The notes: a model not told the origin generated them from the letters alone. A DNA stretch of 64,000 bases from Burkholderia seminalis DSM 23518 (GCF_902832885.1 NZ_CADFDK010000004.1:566659-630658), one strand, 5' to 3'. Numbered from the stretch's first letter, positions 52,251 through 61,919 are shown. Numbers and translations are program-made.

Positions 52251-52342
52251 CCGGCAGGAAGGCGGAGCCTCACGGGCCGACGGCATCAGAGTGCCCAGAT
52301 GGAAGACCATAGAGGTTTTCCTGGCAAACCGGAGGCTCCGAC

Positions 52343-53362
52343 ATGAAGCATATGGCAGTGGGTGCGGACATTGCAAAGAACGTGATGCAACTCCATTACA
52401 TCGACGCAGAGACGGGCGAGATCGTGAACAAGCCGGTGAAGCGTGCTGTATTCCTCGAGCATTTCGCGAACCGGGCTCCCTGCCTGATCGGGATGGAAGC
52501 CTGTGGGGGCTCGCAGTACTGGGCCCGCAAGCTCAAGGCGATGGGCCATGAGGTGAAGCTGATGCCGGGGAAATTCGTGAAGGCGTTCGTAATGGGCAAC
52601 AAGAACGACGCGGTCGATGCGAAAGCGATCTGGCTTGCCGTGCAGCACGCAGAAAGGACGGTCGCGGTGAAGACGGAAACGCAACAGGCGGTGCTGGGCC
52701 TGCACCGGATGCGCGAGCAACTGGTGAAGTTCCGCACGATGCAGATCAACGGCCTGCGCGGCCTGCTGACCGAGTACGGCGAAGTGATGGGCAAAGGCCG
52801 AGCCGCGCTGGACAAAGCGATACCGAGCGTACTGGAGCGACTGGTCGATCGTCTGCCGGCGATCCTGATCGACACGCTGCGCGAACAGTGGAACGGGCTG
52901 GCGGAGCTGGATAAGCAGATTGCCGGCATCGAACGGCGCTTACAGATGTGGATGAGAGAGGACAAGGCATGCAAGGCGATCGTGGCGATACCGGGCGTAG
53001 GTCTCCTGACGGCGACGGCGGCCGTCGCGACGATGGGCGATGCGAAGACGTTTCGGTCCGGGCGCGAATTCGCAGCCTGGATCGGACTGGTGCCCAAGCA
53101 AACGGGCTCGGGCGGCAAAGTCCAGTTGCTGGGAATCAGCAAGCGCGGCGACACGTATCTGCGCAAGCTGCTGATTCATGGTGCCCGGGCTGTGCTGTGC
53201 CTCACTAAGGAACCGGGGCCGTGGGCTGAAGGGATCAGGAAGCGGCGACTGCTGAATGTGGCGATCGTGGCACAGGCGAACAGGATAGCCCGCACGATCT
53301 GGGCGATTCTGGCGCATGACAGGCCGTACGAAAAGGGCTACGTGAGCGTGAAACTGGTTTGA
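52343..53362 (+). CDS. IS110-family transposase (IS1111-type)
   Basis: 339 residues. The N-terminal RuvC-like DEDD domain (VGADIAKNVMQLHYIDAETG, LIGMEACGGSQYWARKL, MGNKNDAVDAKAIW) has Asp/Glu residues at the expected places. The C-terminal transposase_20 domain has IPGVGLLTATAAVATMGDAK, AAWIGLVPKQTGSGGKVQLL and GISKRGDTYLRKLLIHGARA, including the catalytic-Ser region in TGSGGK. The length and ends make it look intact. Such enzymes use a guide RNA from the noncoding end to choose sites. Confidence 0.94.
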   Translation: MKHMAVGADIAKNVMQLHYIDAETGEIVNKPVKRAVFLEHFANRAPCLIGMEACGGSQYWARKLKAMGHEVKLMPGKFVKAFVMGNKNDAVDAKAIWLAVQHAERTVAVKTETQQAVLGLHRMREQLVKFRTMQINGLRGLLTEYGEVMGKGRAALDKAIPSVLERLVDRLPAILIDTLREQWNGLAELDKQIAGIERRLQMWMREDKACKAIVAIPGVGLLTATAAVATMGDAKTFRSGREFAAWIGLVPKQTGSGGKVQLLGISKRGDTYLRKLLIHGARAVLCLTKEPGPWAEGIRKRRLLNVAIVAQANRIARTIWAILAHDRPYEKGYVSVKLV

Positions 53363-53513
53363 CCGAGCGGCGTTGCGTAGCAGGAAGATCAACTTTTACA
53401 GGGTGATACGTCGAAAGGTTGCGCTGGCAATCGTAAGTAATGACAAGACAGGTCGGACCGGGACCCGCCAAACCTGAATAGTCCCTCGAGCTTCTAGCTC
53501 GCTAAGTAAATGA
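53363..53513 (+). ncRNA. IS110 right noncoding end, candidate bridge/seek-RNA region
   Basis: In IS1111-type elements the longer noncoding end, where the guide RNA is encoded, lies downstream of the transposase. Here about 150 bp follow the stop with no frame and several short pairings (GGTCGGACCGGGACC, GCTTCTAGC). No structure was computed; the assignment is from family knowledge only. Confidence 0.3.
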
Positions 53514-54001
53514 GGTGCGGGTCAGCGGATTTCATGGTGGGCCGCAGCGTATCAGGCTGCAACAAGCCCGGATATAAAGCTGCAACCCATCCTGTCGCAG
53601 TCAGAGCACACGAAAACCCTTCGCAAACGGGAGGCGTTCATATAAAGGACTATGTTACCCTTTATTTCGGAGCAACTTTCAGGAACCCACGGATCACTCC
53701 CTGCATCGCTGCTGCGTGCGGGCTGAGGTTGTCCAATCGGCGCCCTTGGCGGCCGCCCTGCCCGTGACTGGTCCCGCGCGCCGTTAGGCCGACTGCGCGA
53801 CAGTGGGCCTCCTGCAACATGTCAGAACCAGTCATCCGGATATCAAAACGGCTGGTTTGACTATCCGAGTCTTGCGCTGGCGACGCCGGCGAGCTTACTC
53901 ACACTGTGGTGACGAATGGGTGAGAATTAGAGCGTGCGCTTCGACCCCAAGTCCGAGCGCCGGTCTGTTATTCACCGTGGTTTTGCTCATCAAGGGGAAC
54001 C
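53514..54001. other. Noncoding accessory DNA
   Basis: Nearly 490 bp without a convincing gene. It includes two close GCTGCAAC words at 53555-53590 and a short palindromic AT patch (ATATAAAGG) at 53640. AAGGGG at 53994-53999 is the ribosome site of the next gene. Nothing else is recognised. Confidence 0.5.
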
Positions 54002-54814
54002 GTGCGTCCGTCATCTTCTTTTGCTCGGCGCGCCCGCGCCGGTCGCGCGGCATCGACCGCATTACCCGCGCATATCGTCGCAGCCGTCAATCTTGCCCTG
54101 AGTGCGGCACTGTGGCTGACCCTCATCAGTGCCCTGCTGTATAGCCAAGGGCGGGCATTTCGGGACGCTTACCTGATCACCTACGGGGTGGATGCTGAGT
54201 TGTTGCCATGGGATCGAGGCGCGCTCGCGTATTGGGGCATGGTGGTCGGGGTGCAGGGTTTCTATAGCAGCGTCCTGCTCCCAACCGTTGCGATTGCGAT
54301 GTGGTTCATGCTCGTGTGGGTGGTCAAGGAGTGGCTTCTCGCCCGACGGGGAGCGCGGGCACCTTCACGCGCGCCAACTGGCGAGCCACGAACAATCCCG
54401 TTTGTGATCTGGGGCTGCGTGGGCGTGGCCGCAGCCGTGGTATTGGTGGGTCTTGTGTTGTTGGGCTTCCAATGGATTCAGTATGAAGCTGAAAGACGGG
54501 GCATCAATGATGCGCGACACGAGATGCGAGCGATCGATAGCTGCGCATCGTCGATCTTCGACTCGTCGAGCTACAGGCCGGTGCATGTTGAACGGGCGAT
54601 CGCCGGCGGGCGCGAGAATTACGGTGGCTTCATCGCGACATGTACCGACAAACGATGCGCGTTGTACGATCCGCTGCAGCACCGTACGCACGTTGTCCCG
54701 CTTGATCAGGTGATCCGCTTTGATACGGTGCAGCCCGAGCAGGTGTATTGGCGAGGATCATCGGAGGCGGGCACCAAGTCGTCAGTTCGTACCAAACGAG
54801 CGGAGTGGCATTGA
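54002..54814 (+). CDS. Hypothetical membrane protein
   Basis: 270 residues from GTG 54002 (AAGGGG, spacing about three). Three hydrophobic helices: LPAHIVAAVNLALSAALWLT continuing to LISALLY, FYSSVLLPTVAIAMWFMLVW, and GCVGVAAAVVLVGLVLLGFQ. A soluble C-terminal domain of about 100 residues (EMRAIDSCASSIFDSSSYRP, ATCTDKRCALYDPLQHRTHV) carries four Cys and probably lies outside the cytoplasm. Not recognised. Codon use is less GC-biased than the core genes, consistent with acquisition. Confidence 0.65.
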   Translation: MRPSSSFARRARAGRAASTALPAHIVAAVNLALSAALWLTLISALLYSQGRAFRDAYLITYGVDAELLPWDRGALAYWGMVVGVQGFYSSVLLPTVAIAMWFMLVWVVKEWLLARRGARAPSRAPTGEPRTIPFVIWGCVGVAAAVVLVGLVLLGFQWIQYEAERRGINDARHEMRAIDSCASSIFDSSSYRPVHVERAIAGGRENYGGFIATCTDKRCALYDPLQHRTHVVPLDQVIRFDTVQPEQVYWRGSSEAGTKSSVRTKRAEWH

Positions 54815-55042
54815 TAGAAATATCGGAGCATCCGGGGAAGGTGTCGAGGGAGATCAGCCCACGTGGATCGCGCGATCGCGTGTAAGAATCACGTGGCCGG
54901 AAGTGAGTCTCCACCAAGCGATCAATCAACGAGCCCTAGCGCTGCGGGTCTCGGTTACATTTGCCGGCGATCGCGAGAGAACATACGACGTCCAGGACCG
55001 ACGCGGTAATGGGTGAACGGTGAACCAATTTCGGGGAAGAAG
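54815..55042. other. Noncoding gap between two unrecognised genes
   Basis: About 230 bp; an open frame (54720-55016) crosses it but overlaps the upstream gene and looks random. Possible regulatory DNA. Confidence 0.4.
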
Positions 55043-55561
55043 ATGCCAGAAGAGATTTCGATCAGTCGATTTTTTGAGAGCATCGGATCGCCGCTGCGGC
55101 TGCACCTCCTATTCCCGAAGCGCGGCCCGCGCGAGGCACGCCGAGTCGACATTGACGGTTTTGTCCGGCCGGCGCTTGTCTGGTGGCAAAACAACACCGC
55201 GGCCGTCGGCAGCCCACTGCTGTTTCCCTCGCCCCGTGCGGCCGGCCCGATGATCGCAGTCTGCCGTTACCGGCTGCTCACAATCACTTCGCATCCGACG
55301 CAGGTCATCGTTCAGCTCAAGAGCCACGCAGATCCAAAGAGCGTCACGATCACCGATCACATCGTCCACGACGCCATCCTCAATCGCATCGCAGATCGCG
55401 AGTTGATTGGCATACCGTTCGACAAGGTGTGCTCGGCGCTGACTGACGCTGGCGCGCACTACGCTCTTTCCCTCGAATGCTCACAATCAACCCCTCACAG
55501 GTTGGCACTCGACACGGTTACTCAGGTCAAGTGTTATCTGTCTAACTATCGACATCAATGA
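55043..55561 (+). CDS. Hypothetical protein
   Basis: 172 residues from ATG 55043 with GGGGAAG just upstream; a GTG at 55013 would add ten residues. Text: ISRFFESIGSPLRLHLLFPK, VRPALVWWQNNTAAVGSPLL, MIAVCRYRLLTITSHPTQVI and LNRIADRELIGIPFDKVCSA. It looks soluble, alpha/beta, with no signal peptide and no motif I can name. Located between two acquired genes and upstream of the oxidase cassette by 55 bp; a shared transcript is possible. Confidence 0.6.
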   Translation: MPEEISISRFFESIGSPLRLHLLFPKRGPREARRVDIDGFVRPALVWWQNNTAAVGSPLLFPSPRAAGPMIAVCRYRLLTITSHPTQVIVQLKSHADPKSVTITDHIVHDAILNRIADRELIGIPFDKVCSALTDAGAHYALSLECSQSTPHRLALDTVTQVKCYLSNYRHQ

Positions 55562-55615
55562 AAAATTATATAAGTTCTGAAAGTGTAGAAGTCATCTGAA
55601 GCTATGGAGTCGGCA

Positions 55616-58033
55616 ATGCCAAAACGCAGGGGCGTCTGGGGGAATGTGAAGTGGCGGCTGTGTGTGTTTTTTATGATAGGGTTCCTACCAACGGTCGCCT
55701 CTGCGGCAACCGGCTCGTACTCCGATATATTGTCCGCTAGTAGCGGATTGTGTCTTTCTCCGGCAGGCAATTCCACGGCTTCGAATGCTCCGGTCGTGCA
55801 GGTTTCCTGTGCCGGTCTAAGCAATACCGCATGGGCGTTTGTGCCGGTCGGTACCAATTATCACCTTGTACTGCAAGGCAGTGGTCTGTGTCTCAACGTG
55901 CCGGGTGGAGCGCTAGCGAGTGGCACGCAGATGATTCAGTACATGTGTCAGGGCAGCACTCTGACCAACGACCAGTGGACTGTTGTTGCGAGCGGCGCAA
56001 ATTATCGGATCGTATCCGTGTCAAGTGGAATGTGCCTGAACATCAGCGGTGGTTCGTCTGCATCTGGCGCGGCACTGATTCAGTATCCGTGCCAGGGAGC
56101 AGGCGCACTTAACGATCAGTTTAACTTATATCTGCCAGTGGTTGCTGCGACCAATATCACGTCGGCCAACAGCAACCTCTGCGTAACCGTGAACGGTGGC
56201 TCGTCGGCTTCTGGCGCTGCAATCGTCCAGGGCGCGTGCCAGAGTCAGGGTAGCTCGGGCTGGATTCTGATGCCTGCGGGCAGCGGCTATCACGTCGTCT
56301 CGAACAGTACCGGGCAATGCCTAAACGTATCGGGCGGGGGCGGTGCAAGCGGCACGCCGGTGATTCAGTACGGCTGTCAGGGCGATGCCCAGCCGAACGA
56401 TCAATGGACGTTAATCGCGGTCGGCTCGAACTACCGGCTGGTGTCGGTGGCAAGCGGTATGTGCCTGAACGTGAGCGGTGGCTCTCGCACGAGTGGCGCG
56501 CCGTTGATCCAGTATCCCTGTCAGGACACGAGCGCGCTTAACGATCAGTTTTCTCTGACGCTGCCGGCGACTTTCCCGGCCACGCTGCCGTCCGCATGGA
56601 GCGCAGTCATCCCATTACCCGTCAATCCGATAGGTGTGGCTAACGTGCCGAACGGTAAGCTCGTCATGTGGTCCGCCGATCAGCCGTTCAGTTTCCAGAA
56701 CGACGTGGGCAACGCGACGACGCAGACCCAGACCGCGCTGTTCGATTCGGCCACCGGCACGTCGAGCCAGTATCTCGAAACATCGGCGGGCTCGGACATG
56801 TTTTGCCCGGGCACGGCGATGCTGCCGGATGGCAGGGTGCTTGTGAACGGGGGTGACAGCAGCCCGAAGACGACGCTGTACAACTGGTCTTTGAACACGT
56901 GGAGCGCGGCGGCGACGATGAGCATCCCACGCGGCTATCAGGGCGACACGCTGTTGTCCAACGGCTCGGTGCTGACCCTCGGAGGGTCGTGGAGCGGCGG
57001 TCAGGGTGGCAAGAGCGCGGAAGTCTGGGCGAACGGCGGCAACTGGACGTTGCTAGCGGGCATTCCGGAGACGAGCATCGTCGGCCCTGATCCGCAAGGC
57101 ATCTATCGCGGCGATAATCATCTGTGGCTGTTCGCGCAGAGTAACGGCTCGGTGTTTCACGCAGGCCCGAGTTCGCAGATGAACTGGATTTCAACGAACG
57201 GCAGCGGGTCGATCCAGTCGGCAGGCAATCGTGGCGTCGATCCGTTTAGCATCAACGGTACCGCATCGCTTTTCGACGTCGGCAAGATTCTCAAGGTGGG
57301 CGGTGCGAAGTCGTATCAGCAAAACGGCAGTGTATCAACCTACGCGTCGAATTCGGTGTATCTGATCGACATCACGCGCGGGCCTAGCCAGCCGGCATCG
57401 GTACAGCGCCTGAACGGAATGACCTATCAGCGTGCGTTTGCGAATAGCGTAATCCTGCCGAATGGGAACATCGTGATTATCGGCGGTCAGAGCGTACCGA
57501 TGCCGTTTACCGACACGTCCGCGATCATGGTGCCGGAAATCTGGGATCCGGTCACGCAACGCTTCAATTTGCTGAAGCCGATGCAAACGCCGCGTACTTA
57601 CCACAGCACCGCGATTCTGCTGCCGGACGGGCGCGTGTTCGCGGGAGGTGGTGGTCAGTGCGGCGCGGGCTGTGCGCAAAATCACCTCAATGCAGAAATC
57701 CTAACGCCGCCGTACCTGCTCAACGCGGATGGTTCTGCAGCGACTCGCCCAGTGATTCAATCGGCGCCAAGTTCGGCGGGCCGCGGCGCGTCGATTCCTG
57801 TGTCGACACAGTCGCCCGTTGCGTCGTTTGTGTTGATGCGGATGTCATCGGTCACGCATACGACGAACAACGATCAGCGGCGTATTCCGCTCACGATGAC
57901 GTCACGCGGCGGTGGGTCGTATCAGTTGTCGGTTCCTGCCGATCCGGGTGTTGTGCTGCCGGGCTATTACATGCTGTTCGCACTAAATGCACAGGGGGTG
58001 CCCAGTGTGTCGGCACCGATACAGATTCAGTAG
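55616..58033 (+). CDS. Galactose-oxidase-like copper-radical oxidase with two ricin-B lectin domains
   Basis: 805 residues from ATG 55616 (GGAG six bases upstream; ATG 55604 adds four). The signal peptide ends near VASAATG. Residues about 33-175 and 178-315 are ricin-B lectin domains with QxW-type repeats (TNDQWTVV, LNDQFNL, PNDQWTLI, LNDQFSL). The Kelch beta-propeller and the C-terminal early-set domain follow. The copper-radical site of galactose oxidase is complete with matching spacing: Cys397 (MFCPG) and Tyr441 (RGYQ) to form the cofactor, Trp459 (GSWSGG), Tyr662/His663 (TYHST) and His748 (VTHTT). It should oxidise a primary alcohol or sugar to an aldehyde with release of H2O2. Codon use is unlike core genes. 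Confidence 0.92.
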   Translation: MPKRRGVWGNVKWRLCVFFMIGFLPTVASAATGSYSDILSASSGLCLSPAGNSTASNAPVVQVSCAGLSNTAWAFVPVGTNYHLVLQGSGLCLNVPGGALASGTQMIQYMCQGSTLTNDQWTVVASGANYRIVSVSSGMCLNISGGSSASGAALIQYPCQGAGALNDQFNLYLPVVAATNITSANSNLCVTVNGGSSASGAAIVQGACQSQGSSGWILMPAGSGYHVVSNSTGQCLNVSGGGGASGTPVIQYGCQGDAQPNDQWTLIAVGSNYRLVSVASGMCLNVSGGSRTSGAPLIQYPCQDTSALNDQFSLTLPATFPATLPSAWSAVIPLPVNPIGVANVPNGKLVMWSADQPFSFQNDVGNATTQTQTALFDSATGTSSQYLETSAGSDMFCPGTAMLPDGRVLVNGGDSSPKTTLYNWSLNTWSAAATMSIPRGYQGDTLLSNGSVLTLGGSWSGGQGGKSAEVWANGGNWTLLAGIPETSIVGPDPQGIYRGDNHLWLFAQSNGSVFHAGPSSQMNWISTNGSGSIQSAGNRGVDPFSINGTASLFDVGKILKVGGAKSYQQNGSVSTYASNSVYLIDITRGPSQPASVQRLNGMTYQRAFANSVILPNGNIVIIGGQSVPMPFTDTSAIMVPEIWDPVTQRFNLLKPMQTPRTYHSTAILLPDGRVFAGGGGQCGAGCAQNHLNAEILTPPYLLNADGSAATRPVIQSAPSSAGRGASIPVSTQSPVASFVLMRMSSVTHTTNNDQRRIPLTMTSRGGGSYQLSVPADPGVVLPGYYMLFALNAQGVPSVSAPIQIQ

Positions 58034-58055
58034 GTGTGAGAGCACCCGCCGCACC

Positions 58056-58493
58056 ATGATGTTCCTGCGAGTGACCAGTCTGCTAGCAGCGGGGCTGGTC
58101 GCCGCGTGTGCGGCTGCGGCAACGCCTGACCCTGCACACCTGATCGGGCGCGGCCGCGCGCTGTTCGTGGGCGCGGCGCCACTAACCGGCCGTCTCTCGA
58201 CGCATCCGGCCGACCTGCCGGAGGGCGCTGTGCGCTGCGCGAATTGCCATGCGGCGGGTCGGAGCGCAAGCGTGTTGCGCCCCATCGGACCGCGTCTGAC
58301 GGGAAGGTGGTTAAGTGAGTTGCAGGCCCGACGCGGCGGGCCCCCGAGTAGCTACGATCGCGCTGATTTCTGTGCGTTGCTGCGCACCGGAATCGATCCT
58401 GCCTATGTGTTAATCAATGTCGCAATGCCGCGCTATCGGATCAGTGATCGCGACTGTACCGCGCTCTGGCGCTTTCTAAATGAGGATCGGTAG
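58056..58493 (+). CDS. Short cytochrome c, putative lipoprotein
   Basis: 145 residues from ATG 58056 (or 58059). The signal sequence MMFLRVTSLLAAGLVAAC has a lipobox-like LVAAC with Cys18. A single haem motif CANCH (61-65) precedes candidate axial Met124 in NVAMPRYR. It follows the oxidase by 22 bp, so it is in the same operon, and probably passes electrons in its maturation or function. No close family recognised. Confidence 0.78.
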   Translation: MMFLRVTSLLAAGLVAACAAAATPDPAHLIGRGRALFVGAAPLTGRLSTHPADLPEGAVRCANCHAAGRSASVLRPIGPRLTGRWLSELQARRGGPPSSYDRADFCALLRTGIDPAYVLINVAMPRYRISDRDCTALWRFLNEDR

Positions 58494-58494
58494 C

Positions 58495-59097
58495 ATGAGT
58501 GAGAACAAACATTCGCTGCGCCGTAAGCTACTGGCTGCGGCGCTGATCGGAATGAACGAGGTGACGCTGGGGAGCGCGCGGCGCACGCATGCGCAGGTGG
58601 TACCAATCAACTATCACGGTGGACGTATCACGCCGCCTGTGCCAGTGCCAGACGTGCCCGTCCACCTGGCGGACGGTCGTGCTACTCGGTTGCACGCGCT
58701 GCTGAACGGACGGGTAACGGCGTTACAACTGTTCTTCACTGGATGCTCGTCGACGTGCCCAATCCAGGGCGCAGTGTTCCAGCGCGTTCAGGCATTGCTA
58801 GGCGTACAGGCGAAACCGGGCGTGCAGCTGCTGTCACTCAGTATCAATCCGCTTGAGGACACAGCGCTACGGATGCACGCATGGCTCGCGCGGTTCGGCG
58901 CCCGGCCTGGTTGGATGGCTGCGGCACCGGAGTTAAAGGACGTCGATGCGTTGCAGGCGTTTTTCGGCGGTGGAGTGACGGGACTCGACAATCACAGTAC
59001 TCAAGTGCAGATAATCGATCGACGTGGTGCATTGATCTGGCGCACTTATGAGTTGCCTGCTGCAGAATCGCTGGTAGATATATTGCGGGTAGCATAG
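58495..59097 (+). CDS. SCO-family copper chaperone
   Basis: 200 residues from ATG 58495, one base after the cytochrome stop. An RR-containing N-terminal signal (SLRRKLLAAALIG), then thioredoxin-like SCO fold: LQLFFTGCSSTCPIQGAVFQ with the copper-binding CxxxC (C84, C88) and the His (H167) in GLDNHSTQVQIIDRRG. Both Cys and the His are present, so Cu binding is likely. It stands in the oxidase operon and probably metallates the oxidase. Confidence 0.88.
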   Translation: MSENKHSLRRKLLAAALIGMNEVTLGSARRTHAQVVPINYHGGRITPPVPVPDVPVHLADGRATRLHALLNGRVTALQLFFTGCSSTCPIQGAVFQRVQALLGVQAKPGVQLLSLSINPLEDTALRMHAWLARFGARPGWMAAAPELKDVDALQAFFGGGVTGLDNHSTQVQIIDRRGALIWRTYELPAAESLVDILRVA

Positions 59098-59273
59098 ATC
59101 GGCACCGCAACTGACACTCAACTCGGTAAACCGTATTGTGCGTGGGATGTCGAGAAAGACCGAACACTAACGCTCAGCACTGTCCAAGAAATCCAAGCGG
59201 TTCAGGCCCCGGCCGCTCCACTTATCCCGCTGTCCGATTTTGCGCGGCCACCTCTGTTTGTGCAGAGTGAACG
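59098..59273. other. Gap between the oxidase operon and the IS66 element
   Basis: About 175 bp with no gene. Nothing recognised. Confidence 0.45.
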
Positions 59274-59281
59274 GATTGGCC
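59274..59281. repeat. 8-bp target duplication, left copy
   Basis: GATTGGCC immediately left of the IS66 end; the right copy at 63709-63716 is GATTAGCC, 7 of 8 identical. Confidence 0.8.
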
Positions 59282-59388
59282 GTAAGCACGAAATCAGTAC
59301 CGTCTGTGAACGCTCGGTGACGAGTGCCATGATGTCCTGTGAAGGATGCGAATGACCGGTCGTGTCCACGATAGGAGTTGTGGGCAGA

Positions 59389-59775
59389 GTGACTCAGACA
59401 GTCGAGATCCCGCCGAAACAGCAAACTCGCCGATATCCAACGGAATGGAAGCGGACCATCGTCGCGCTGACATTCGAGCCCGGCGCGTCGGTCGCCCGTG
59501 TTGCTCGCGAGAACGGCATCAATGCCAATCAGGTGTGGGCATGGCGCCGCCTCCATGCGCAAGGCCTGCTAACGGACGATGCGATTTCAGAGGCGATGCT
59601 GCCGGTTGTCGTCAACGAACCGTCTCAGCCGTCGATGGCGCTCGAAGTGCCGACTACGACCGACAACATACCGTCCGGCTCGATCCAGATTCAGCATGGC
59701 AAGACGTCGATTCGCATCGAAGGCGCGCCGGCCCCCGACGTGCTGCGTTCTGTTCTCGATCACATTTTACGATGA
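59389..59775 (+). CDS. tnpA: IS66 TnpA
   Basis: About 128 residues from GTG 59389 (start uncertain; GTG at 59362 or 59380 are alternatives). RRYPTEWKRTIVALTFEPGA followed by SVARVARENGINANQVWAWR is a helix-turn-helix of the TnpA type. Stop overlaps tnpB start (ATGA). Looks intact. Confidence 0.85.
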   Translation: MTQTVEIPPKQQTRRYPTEWKRTIVALTFEPGASVARVARENGINANQVWAWRRLHAQGLLTDDAISEAMLPVVVNEPSQPSMALEVPTTTDNIPSGSIQIQHGKTSIRIEGAPAPDVLRSVLDHILR

Positions 59776-60476
59776 GCGGTCTGCCTCAAAACACGCGGAT
59801 CTGGATCGCGGCGGGCGTCACCGATATGCGATGCGGCTTCAATTCGCTGGCCGCGAAGGTACAGACGGTGCTGGAGAAAGATCCGTTCTCTGGACACGTG
59901 TTCGTGTTCCGGGGCAAGCGCGGTGACCCGCTGAAGTGCTTGTATTGGAGTGACGGCGGGCTATGTTTATTGGCGAAGCGGCTCGAAAAAGGGACGCTTT
60001 GCTTGGCCTCGTGCCGACTCTGGTGTGGTCGCGCTGACAACCGCTCAGCTATCGTTGTTGCTCGAGGGCTTCGATTGGGTGCGACGTGAGACCGTCAAGA
60101 GATAGAAGGTGAAAGTCCTTTACGATGAAGAACTAGCGAATCACATCGACCCCGAGTCATGCGGGGGCACTCGCGAGGGTGTCACCGAAGCGTTGACAGG
60201 GGCGCACGTCGGCCAGCCATTGAGCGACGAAAGACTTCCCAATCGGAGTGCTGATGCTTTCCAATCAGCAGAAGGCAATACGTCCCACCGCGATATCGCG
60301 AGCGGCGGGCGGCTCCGCGTCGTCTGTAGACCCTGGCATGCGTGTAAGTCTCTTGAGCGGGAACCGCGAGATCTCCGGACTGCCCTCGCCAGCCGGGCGA
60401 TGGGCCGCATGGTGAAGGCTGGGGGCCGTAGACCATGATGCACGGTCCGGAGAAGTCAGACTCGCTCATAGTACCA

Positions 60477-61919
60477 ATGAAGCCGGCGAACAAAGCGGCG
60501 TCAGCCGCAGCGGAGCTGGTGGAGGGAAGGAGCGGGACCGAAGGGAATGCGATGATGCAAAGTATGGTCCGGACACAGAGCCGGGAAGCCGTGTCACAGG
60601 CGCAGAGTCGCATACGAGAAGCTGTCAACAGAACAAGGAAGGAGAAACTGACAGCGCTCCTACATCACATCGATGTCGACGTACTACGGGCGGGCTTCCT
60701 GTCGTTGAAGAAGACCGCTTCGGCTGGTGTCGACAAGATGACGTGGGGCACGTACGAAGCGGAGCTGGAGGATAACCTCCGCGATTTGCATCGGCGCCTG
60801 CACACGGGAGCATATCGAGCGTTGCCGTCGCGGCGGGTATACATACCCAAGGCGGATGGCAAACAACGGCCGCTCGGCATCGCCGCCATGGAAGACTAAA
60901 TCGTCCAGGCGGCGACGGTCATGATCCTCACGCCGATATACGAGGCGGAGTTTCTGGGTTTTAGCTATGGATTCCGGCCCGGACGCAGCCAGCATGATGC
61001 GTTGCATGCTCTAGCGTACGGAATCAAGGGACGCAATATCTGGTGGATCCTGGATGCTGATATTAGCCGCTTCTTTGACACGATCAACCACGAATGGCTG
61101 GTCAGGTTTCTGGAGCACCGTATCGGCGACCGAAGGATCATCCGCCTTATCCAGAAATGGCTAAAGGCGGGCGTGCTGGAACAGGGCGAGCGGATCGATA
61201 TATTCATTGCAGGGGACGCCGCAGGGAGCGGTAATATCGCCGCTGCTTGCGAATATCTACCTGCATTACGTGTACGACCTGTGGGTCTGGTCATGGCGAA
61301 AACGTCATGCGACTGCCGACATGATCGTCGTCCGCTACGCGGACGACACCATTGTCGGTTTCCACTATGTATCAGATGCCAACGCATTTCTGAACGAGTT
61401 GCGAGAACGGCTGGCGAAGTTTGGGCTGAGCCTGCATCCGGAGAAGACGCGGTTGATCGCGTTTGGACGCTTCGTAGCCAAGCGGCGAGCGGCGCAAGGG
61501 CTGTCGAAGCCTGAGACCTTCGACTTCCTCGGCTTTACGCATATCTGCGGGAAGAAACGAGGGGGAAAGGGTTCCAGCTCTGGAGGAAGATGAAGCGCAA
61601 ACGTAAGACCAAGACGGTCAAGCGAATCGCGTCAGAGCTGCGGCACATGAGGTCGAGTCCTATCGATGAGCAAGGCCGGTGGCTGGCTCAGGTACTGCGA
61701 GGGCATTACGCCTACTTTGCGGTGCCGACCAACCTTCAGGCTGTTCGTGCTGTTCGACATATGGTCAAGATTCGCTGGTATCTGAGCCTACTGAGGCGGA
61801 GCCAGCGTCGGCGGCTGACGTGGCGGCGCATGAACGTCATCGTTGAAAAGTACCTGCCCATGCCACGTGTCCTGCATCCATGGCCGGAGCAACGTTTCCT
61901 CGTCAAACACCGACGGTAG
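60477..61919 (+). pseudogene. ltrA: Group II intron reverse transcriptase/maturase (LtrA-like)
   Basis: Start about ATG 60477. KKTASAGVDKMTWGTYEAEL and IPKADGKQRPLGIAAMED are RT blocks; the YADD active site is present at VVRYADDTIVGF. Defects: in-frame TAA at 60897-60899 where a Lys codon is expected, a frame shift at about 61190-61212 and another at about 61570. The maturase region (SPIDEQGRWLAQVLRGHYAY) lies in the last frame. Not functional without repair. Confidence 0.9.

Larger units (their letters stand above)
52210..53513 (+). mobile_element. IS110-family element, approximate limits
   Basis: The transposase (52343-53362) is flanked by noncoding ends of about 125 and 150 bp. The 9-mer AGTAAATGA occurs in direct orientation at 52210-52218 and 53505-53513, 1.3 kb apart, a size fitting IS110 elements; it may mark the element ends or target core. 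IS110 elements do not carry ordinary terminal inverted repeats. Boundaries are tentative, the presence of the element certain. Confidence 0.6.

Noticed and set aside
59167-59562. Minus-strand frame across the IS66 left end
   Set aside because: Overlaps the IS terminus and tnpA; no motif, and its sequence crosses the insertion boundary.
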